10,823 nt of DNA, taken from assembly GCA_007127615.1 (NCBI GenBank), contig SKZB01000346.1:1-10823 (forward strand), given 5' to 3'. Below are positions 6,201 through 10,823 of the stretch, in pieces. Position 1 is the stretch's first letter. Every line of letters begins with the position of its first letter. A program made the translations under genes and the position numbers. The DNA comes from Phycisphaerales bacterium. Lineage in GTDB: Bacteria; Planctomycetota; Phycisphaerae; Phycisphaerales; SM1A02. The notes below the pieces were generated by a model that did not search any database, was not told the DNA's origin, and saw only the letters and a program-made list of their open reading frames with translations.

Positions 6201-9200
6201 TCACCCTTCCACTGCCGCTGCGGTGCGATGGCCCGCGCCGTTGCCCTGGGAACGCCGATGGTTGCCGTTGTTGCGCGATGGGGGTGGACCGGGAATGATG
6301 CGGACGCGCTCTTCACCGAGCAGATCACACAACTGTCTCAGCAGATGATCATCCACGATCGCGCGCAGGCGGCCCGGTCTCAAGGTGACCCGCTTTTCGC
6401 CCGTCAGGATGCGCACCAGAACTTCCGCCGGGCGGGCACCGTCCACCACGCGGGACTGGCCGGCCTGCTGCAGGATGCCCGAGGCGAACGACATCATGGA
6501 TTCCAGCGATCCGTTCTGTGCCGATACATCGAACTCCAGCTCGATGCTTCGGGTCAGATAACGCGGGGCATCCTCCGGCCGAAGGATCTGATCGACAATG
6601 ATCTGCGGCTCGGTGCCGCGCGACCGGTCGATCCGCGCGACGAGAAACAGAATCGCGTCCGTCTGCAGGTGCGGGCCCGCCTTCTGGAAGGTGGACGAAA
6701 AGACCACGCCCTCAATTGTGCCGGTCTTGTCCGTCAGCCCGATCATGGCCATCTTCTCGCCCGCGCTGCGACCGTTGCGGACCTGGGTGATGCGCACGCG
6801 TGACATCATGCCCCCGAGCACCACGATCTGGTCGTGGTTGAGATCGGCGATCTCCTTCACCTCCGCGGTGCGGAACGTGCGCAGAGCAGATTCATACCGA
6901 TCGATCGGATGGCCGGAGATATGGAAGCCCAGGACTTCCTTTTCGTTGCCGAGCGTGGTCATTTCATCCCACGGCGGAACGTTCGGCAACGGGCGTTCGG
7001 GCTGGGCTTGCTCCGGCGCCGCCTCCTCGATCGATCCCCCGCCGAAGAAGTTCATCTGGCCGCTGCGGCGATCTTCCGCGGCCGACTGCCCCGCCGCGAT
7101 GGCGTCGTCGATCGCCGCCAGGGCCGCGGCCCGCTGCGGTGTGCTGTGAACCGAGTCGAACGCGCCGGCTTTGACCAGCGCTTCGATCGTCGCCTTGTTG
7201 GCCAGGCGCGTCGGCACCCGCTCGCAGAACTCGTACAAGCTTTGGAACGGGCCGTTCCTTTCGCGCTCTTCGATGATCGCCTTCACGGCGTTCTTGCCCG
7301 CGCCCTTGATCGCGCCGAGCCCGAACCGAACGTGGCCGTGCAGGGTGTCGCGCGGTTCATCCTCCATATGGACGACCGTGAAGGTCGCATCCGACAGATT
7401 GATATCCGGCGGTTTGACCTCCACGCCGAGATGTGGCCGGGCATCGGTGTGATCCGGGAAGCGCGTCTGCTTGCAGTCTTCGAGATAGATCGACCAATCC
7501 TCGATCTTTCGGGCCTGGCTCTCGTAGCTCAGCAGGGCGGCCATGTACTGGTTCGGGAAATACGTCTTCAGATAAGCCGTCTGGTAGGCGATGATCGCGT
7601 AGCCGGTCGAGTGCGACTTGTTGAACCCGTAACCGGCAAACTTCAGGATCAGGTCGAACAGTTCGTTGGCCTGCGTTTCGGCGAGCCCCTTCTCCTTCGC
7701 GCCTTCGATGAACTTCGGGCGCAAGTCGTCGATGACCTTGTGCTTCTTCTTGCTGATCGCCTTGATGAGCGTGTACGCCTCACGGAGCGGAATGTCCCCG
7801 AGCGAGTGCACGATCTGCATGACCTGTTCCTGGTAGACCATGATGCCGTAGGTCTCGTCGGTGAACTGGTCGACGATCGGATGAACCTTGGGAACGTTCT
7901 GGCGGCCGTGCTTGCGCATGCAGTAGTCGGGGATGAGATCCATCGGCCCGGGACGGAAGAGCGCGTTGGCGGCGATGAGATCTTCCAGGCGGTCGGGCTT
8001 CATCTCCTGCAGCAGCTTGCGCATGCCGCCGGATTCAAACTGGAAGATTCCCGCCGTGTCGGCCCGCTGGAAGAGACCGAGCACGTTCGAATCGGTGTAA
8101 TGCAATCGTTCCAGATCGAGCGGATGCGGCCCGCGTTCCCCTTCCGCACGCATGAAATCATCATTCCGTCCGACCGCGTCCCAGATCGCTTCTTCCGGCA
8201 GTGATTGCTGGATGAGTTCCCGGGCCCGTTCGATCGTGCTGAGCGTGCGCAGGCCCAAAAAATCCATTTTGAGCAGGCCGACCTTCTCACACGTCGGGCC
8301 GTCCCACTGGGTGACGATGTCATCCGAGCCGCTGGCCTTACACAGGGGCACGATGTTGTCCAGCGGTTGGGTGGCGATGACCGCGCCGGCGGCGTGGATG
8401 CCGGCGTGCCGCGAGTGGTTCTCCAGCGCCCGCGCGGTATCAATCACCTTCCGCGCGATCGGATTGCCCTCGTACTCCTCTTTGAAGTCCGGATCTTTTT
8501 CCAGGGCCGCATCGAGCGTGATGTTGAGTTCGTTCGGGACGAGGTTCGCCAGTCGCTGGCCGTCACCGGGCGTGAGACCCATGACGCGGGCGACGTCCTT
8601 GATCGCGGCCTTGGCCTTGAGCCGGCCGAAGGTGATGATCTGCGCCACGTGGCCGTACTTCTGCCGGACGTGCTCGATGACTTCCGCCCGGCCATCCTGG
8701 CAGATGTCGATATCGATATCGGGGTATTCGCTGCGGTCGGGGTCGGTGAACCGTTCGAACAGCAGGCCGTAGTGCACCGGACACGCGTTGGACAGACCGA
8801 GCACGTATCCGACCATGGTGCCGACACCGGAGCCGCGGGCCGAGGCGGGGATGCCGTGCTGCCGCGCCCAGTTGACGAAGTCCCAGCAGATGAGGAAGTA
8901 CGCGCTGATGAGTTTGTCGGCCAGGATTTTGAGTTCGCGTTCGAGCCGCGCGCGGATCTCATCGGTGATGCCGTCCTCACCGTACCGCCAGATCAGACCC
9001 GCTTCGCAGAGTTCGCGCAACGCGGCATCGCAGTCATCCTTGAGCTGGGCCTGATCGAGATCGGGATTCTTCTCCGCATCAAAGGGAAGAAGTTCGTACT
9101 GGGCGCAGAACGCCTTGAACCACTCGGTGGAGCCGCGCGGGTGGGCTTCAACCCCATCAGGATCATCGTCGCCGGTTGCCTTCGCGCTCTCCGGTCTGAC

Positions 9201-10109
9201 CACCTGAACGACCGGGGCGTGGTTGGCGGAGAAGTCCAGTTCGACGTTGCAGCGAGCGGCGATCTTCGCGGCGTTCTCGACCGCTTCGGGCAGGTCGTCA
9301 AAACGCTCCATCATTTCTTCGGGGCTGGTGACGTAGAGCTTCTTCGGATAGTGAAGCCGATTCTCTTCCTCCTTCAGCTTGCCCATCGAGATGCAGCAGA
9401 GCGAATCGTGCGTGTCCCAGTCTTCGGCGCGGAGAAAATGGGCATCGTTATCGCAGACGAGCGGCAGGTCGAGCTCCCGGGCGAGCTTCACCAGCAGCGG
9501 ATTGATGCGATCCTGCTCCGGTGTGTCGTGTCGCTGCAACTCGATATAGAACCGCGGCTCGCCCTGCTCGTTGGGCGTGAACGTCCGGGCGTGCCACGCG
9601 GCTTCCTCGATCGCCTCCTTCCAATGCTTGTCGTTACTCGTCTGTACGTACTGCGTGAGATAGTGCGCGATCGAGCTGCCGAGGTGGCCGTTGATTGCGA
9701 TCAGGCCGTCCGCCCACTGCGTGAGGGTGGACTTATCCATGCGCGGCTTGTAGTAGAAGCCTTCGCGGAACGAGTCGGAGGTGAGCTTGAGCAGGTGCTG
9801 CCAGCCGGTGTTGTTTTCGGCCAGGAGCACGAGGTGGAACCCGCCGTCGGCGACGCCGGTGGAACGCTTGACGCGTCGATCTTCCGGCGCGACGTACGCC
9901 TCGATCCCGAGAATCGGCTTCACGCCGGCTTCGCGCGCTTTGGTGTAGAACTCGATCGCGCCATAGATGTTGCCGTGGTCGGTCATCGCCACGGCATCCA
10001 TGCCGAGCGCCTTCACGCGGCTGACGAGCGCGGAGATCTTGTTCCCGCCATCAAGGAGCGAGTATTCGGTATGCAGGTGGAGATGTGCGAATGCGGGCGT
10101 GGCGGTCAT
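6201..10109 (-). CDS. dnaE: DNA polymerase III subunit alpha (replicative DnaE)
   Basis: This 1302-residue protein is the catalytic subunit of the replicative polymerase. The PHP domain (about 7-290) opens with HLHLHTEYSLLDG and keeps TDHG (H45), GIEAYV (E70), H92, H142, D222 and H224. The family C polymerase core follows: RGSGVGTMVGY (425-435), then the catalytic aspartates D466 and D468 in YPDIDIDICQDGR and D616 in LLKMDFLGLRTLS. HAAGAVI (572-578), YQEQVMQI and FNKSHSTGYA (829-838) are further conserved blocks. A helix-hairpin-helix (IKGAGKNAVKAII, about 934-946) and an OB fold (about 1094-1176) come next, ending in a basic Asn/Gly/Arg-rich tail. It is longer than E. coli DnaE (1160 residues), partly through an insertion near 300-365. 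I chose the ATG at 10109 because the frame then starts right before the conserved F-x-HLH strand; an upstream start (10181) adds 24 unconserved residues that run into the spacer. The ribosome site is weak (GGGG about 9 bases upstream). Confidence 0.97.
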   Translation of the reverse strand: MTATPAFAHLHLHTEYSLLDGGNKISALVSRVKALGMDAVAMTDHGNIYGAIEFYTKAREAGVKPILGIEAYVAPEDRRVKRSTGVADGGFHLVLLAENNTGWQHLLKLTSDSFREGFYYKPRMDKSTLTQWADGLIAINGHLGSSIAHYLTQYVQTSNDKHWKEAIEEAAWHARTFTPNEQGEPRFYIELQRHDTPEQDRINPLLVKLARELDLPLVCDNDAHFLRAEDWDTHDSLCCISMGKLKEEENRLHYPKKLYVTSPEEMMERFDDLPEAVENAAKIAARCNVELDFSANHAPVVQVVRPESAKATGDDDPDGVEAHPRGSTEWFKAFCAQYELLPFDAEKNPDLDQAQLKDDCDAALRELCEAGLIWRYGEDGITDEIRARLERELKILADKLISAYFLICWDFVNWARQHGIPASARGSGVGTMVGYVLGLSNACPVHYGLLFERFTDPDRSEYPDIDIDICQDGRAEVIEHVRQKYGHVAQIITFGRLKAKAAIKDVARVMGLTPGDGQRLANLVPNELNITLDAALEKDPDFKEEYEGNPIARKVIDTARALENHSRHAGIHAAGAVIATQPLDNIVPLCKASGSDDIVTQWDGPTCEKVGLLKMDFLGLRTLSTIERARELIQQSLPEEAIWDAVGRNDDFMRAEGERGPHPLDLERLHYTDSNVLGLFQRADTAGIFQFESGGMRKLLQEMKPDRLEDLIAANALFRPGPMDLIPDYCMRKHGRQNVPKVHPIVDQFTDETYGIMVYQEQVMQIVHSLGDIPLREAYTLIKAISKKKHKVIDDLRPKFIEGAKEKGLAETQANELFDLILKFAGYGFNKSHSTGYAIIAYQTAYLKTYFPNQYMAALLSYESQARKIEDWSIYLEDCKQTRFPDHTDARPHLGVEVKPPDINLSDATFTVVHMEDEPRDTLHGHVRFGLGAIKGAGKNAVKAIIEERERNGPFQSLYEFCERVPTRLANKATIEALVKAGAFDSVHSTPQRAAALAAIDDAIAAGQSAAEDRRSGQMNFFGGGSIEEAAPEQAQPERPLPNVPPWDEMTTLGNEKEVLGFHISGHPIDRYESALRTFRTAEVKEIADLNHDQIVVLGGMMSRVRITQVRNGRSAGEKMAMIGLTDKTGTIEGVVFSSTFQKAGPHLQTDAILFLVARIDRSRGTEPQIIVDQILRPEDAPRYLTRSIELEFDVSAQNGSLESMMSFASGILQQAGQSRVVDGARPAEVLVRILTGEKRVTLRPGRLRAIVDDHLLRQLCDLLGEERVRIIPGPPPSRNNGNHRRSQGNGAGHRTAAAVEG

Positions 10110-10268
10110 GCGCGGCGTACCCCATATCTTGTGTTCTGTCGGAATCAACGGGGAGCAGACCCCCAGATCAGGTAGAACCATGCCGAATCATGGTCAATGC
10201 TATTCTACCCGCGCGCACGGGTGGCCGTGGTCAGTCGACAGGTCATCCACAATACGCCCGACAGAAAA
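10110..10268 (-). other. Structured mgtE-dnaE spacer: candidate dnaE leader element
   Basis: This 159-bp gap between the mgtE stop and the dnaE start has no open frame I can support but holds several inverted repeats. TTCTGTCGG (10134-10142) pairs exactly with CCGACAGAA (10258-10266), enclosing nearly the whole gap. Inside are GGTAGAA (10171-10177) with TTCTACC (10203-10209), nested CCATG (10178-10182) with CATGG (10189-10193), CACGG (10216-10220) with CCGTG (10225-10229), and GGGG (10150-10153) with CCCC (10161-10164). Read on the minus strand, the closing stem starts two bases after the mgtE stop and ends 24 bases before the dnaE ATG. A TAGAAT -10-like hexamer (10207-10202) has no good -35 partner. 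This may be a leader RNA, a terminator/attenuator or a protein-binding region. It matches no riboswitch or ncRNA that I recognise. Confidence 0.35.
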
Positions 10269-10823
10269 TTATCCTCCCCCCACCACCGGTCGCAGGATCA
10301 GCATCGCGGCGTAGAAGTAAATCAGCAGCCCGGTGACGTCCACGAGGGTGGCGACGAACGGCGCGGAGCTCGTCGCGGGATCGAGATTCAGTTTTCGCAG
10401 CAGAAATGGAAGCATGCTGCCGGCCAGCGAGCCCCACGTGACGACGCCGACGAGCGCGACGGCGACGGTCAGCGCGATCAGCACGTACTCCAGCCCATAG
10501 TCATAGAAGCCGAGCCACTGCCAGGCGATCACGCGGACGAGCCCGATGAGCGCCAGGAAGAGACCGAGCGAGAGGCCGACGAGGACTTCCCGCCGCATGA
10601 CGCGCCACCAGTCCAGGAGCGTGACCTCGCCCACGGCCATCGCCCGGATGATCAAGCTCGTGGCCTGCGACCCGCTGTTGCCGCCGCTGGAGATGATGAG
10701 CGGAATGAAGATCGCCAGCACGATCACCGCCTCAAGCTGGCCTTCGAAGCGTTCCATCGCGGTGGCGGTGAGCATCTGGCCGAGAAACAGAACGGCCAGC
10801 CAGCCGCCCCGCTTCTTGAACAT
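10269..10823 (-). CDS. mgtE: Magnesium transporter MgtE, C-terminal membrane domain (partial)
   Basis: The visible 184 residues are the integral membrane domain of an MgtE-type divalent cation channel. They show about five hydrophobic segments (near residues 8-24, 31-47, 80-100, 112-140 and 155-178). The signature [16 protein letters not shown] (41-56), followed by [14 protein letters not shown] sequence (here [11 protein letters not shown], 57-67), matches the family. [19 protein letters not shown] (138-156) then leads to [12 protein letters not shown] (159-170), whose Asp (D162) is the likely pore Mg2+ site. The protein ends soon after, as full-length MgtE does. The Met at the window edge is probably internal. 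The cytosolic N and CBS domains, which sense Mg2+ in known MgtE proteins, should lie just outside the window. The stop (TAA, 10271-10269) is followed at once by the repeat-rich spacer ahead of dnaE on the same strand. Confidence 0.92.
   Translation of the reverse strand: MFKKRGGWLAVLFLGQMLTATAMERFEGQLEAVIVLAIFIPLIISSGGNSGSQATSLIIRAMAVGEVTLLDWWRVMRREVLVGLSLGLFLALIGLVRVIAWQWLGFYDYGLEYVLIALTVAVALVGVVTWGSLAGSMLPFLLRKLNLDPATSSAPFVATLVDVTGLLIYFYAAMLILRPVVGGG

Noticed and set aside
6834..10175. Very long plus-strand open frames (6834-8204 and 8205-10175) opposite dnaE
   Set aside because: They lie in exact codon register with dnaE on the other strand, where stops arise only from the rare sense codons TTA, CTA and TCA. 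High GC keeps that frame open. The translations show no domain, while dnaE is unmistakable.
10110..10181. Upstream dnaE start adding 24 residues
   Set aside because: The added residues are unlike DnaE N-termini, which begin just before the F-x-HLH strand, and this stretch forms part of the repeat-rich spacer.
10134..10266. Known small RNA such as SRP RNA, 6S RNA or a Mg2+ riboswitch in the mgtE-dnaE gap
   Set aside because: I could not find the conserved SRP loop or other family signatures, and mgtE lies upstream of the element, not downstream as expected for an mgtE-controlling riboswitch.
1..10823. Mobile element, prophage, defence island or CRISPR array
   Set aside because: No transposase or integrase, no terminal repeats with target duplications, no regularly spaced repeats. 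The excisionase-like HTH at 2050-2646 is fused to a receiver and is a regulator, not a phage excisionase.

Overview
The window is GC-rich, densely coded bacterial chromosome. The mix of genes points to Planctomycetota, perhaps a Phycisphaerae-like lineage: an HTH-first response regulator, a fused HDOD-histidine kinase, a long DnaE1-type replicative polymerase with an intact PHP domain, and a divergent TsaB behind a divergent phosphoesterase. The lineage is an inference from protein character; no rRNA or marker search was possible. I see no mobile element, CRISPR array, tRNA or rRNA.

Layout, plus strand. 2-151 is the C-terminal end of a gene entering from the left, possibly a spermidine-synthase-like protein, followed by a terminator-like hairpin. 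265-1149 encodes a PPP-like metallophosphoesterase with altered metal motifs. It overlaps by four bases (GTGA) with 1146-1868, tsaB, which acts in tRNA t6A synthesis. After a 181-bp gap holding a perfect 9-bp dyad comes a three-gene signalling cluster: an HTH-receiver response regulator (2050-2646), an HDOD/GAF-like/histidine kinase (2702-4972) and a pseudo-receiver/coiled-coil/GAF-like protein (5024-6169). The gaps are 55 and 51 bp, and each gene has a clear Shine-Dalgarno site.

Layout, minus strand. dnaE (10109-6201) converges on the signalling cluster with only 31 bp between stop codons. Upstream of it, on the same strand, lies the C-terminal membrane domain of an MgtE-type Mg2+ transporter (10823-10269, cut by the window edge). 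The 159-bp mgtE-dnaE gap is unusually rich in inverted repeats, including a 9-bp pair that encloses almost the whole gap.

How the genes work together. The signalling cluster reads as a complete two-component unit. The kinase (H541) probably phosphorylates the HTH-receiver protein (D129), which binds DNA through its N-terminal excisionase/MerR-like domain. The third protein has a receiver that has lost the switch lysine plus a GAF-like sensor, so it may be an accessory sensor or scaffold. The other genes are housekeeping: t6A modification, replication and Mg2+ uptake. The least explained items are the signalling cluster, the noncanonical phosphoesterase paired with tsaB, and the structured mgtE-dnaE spacer.
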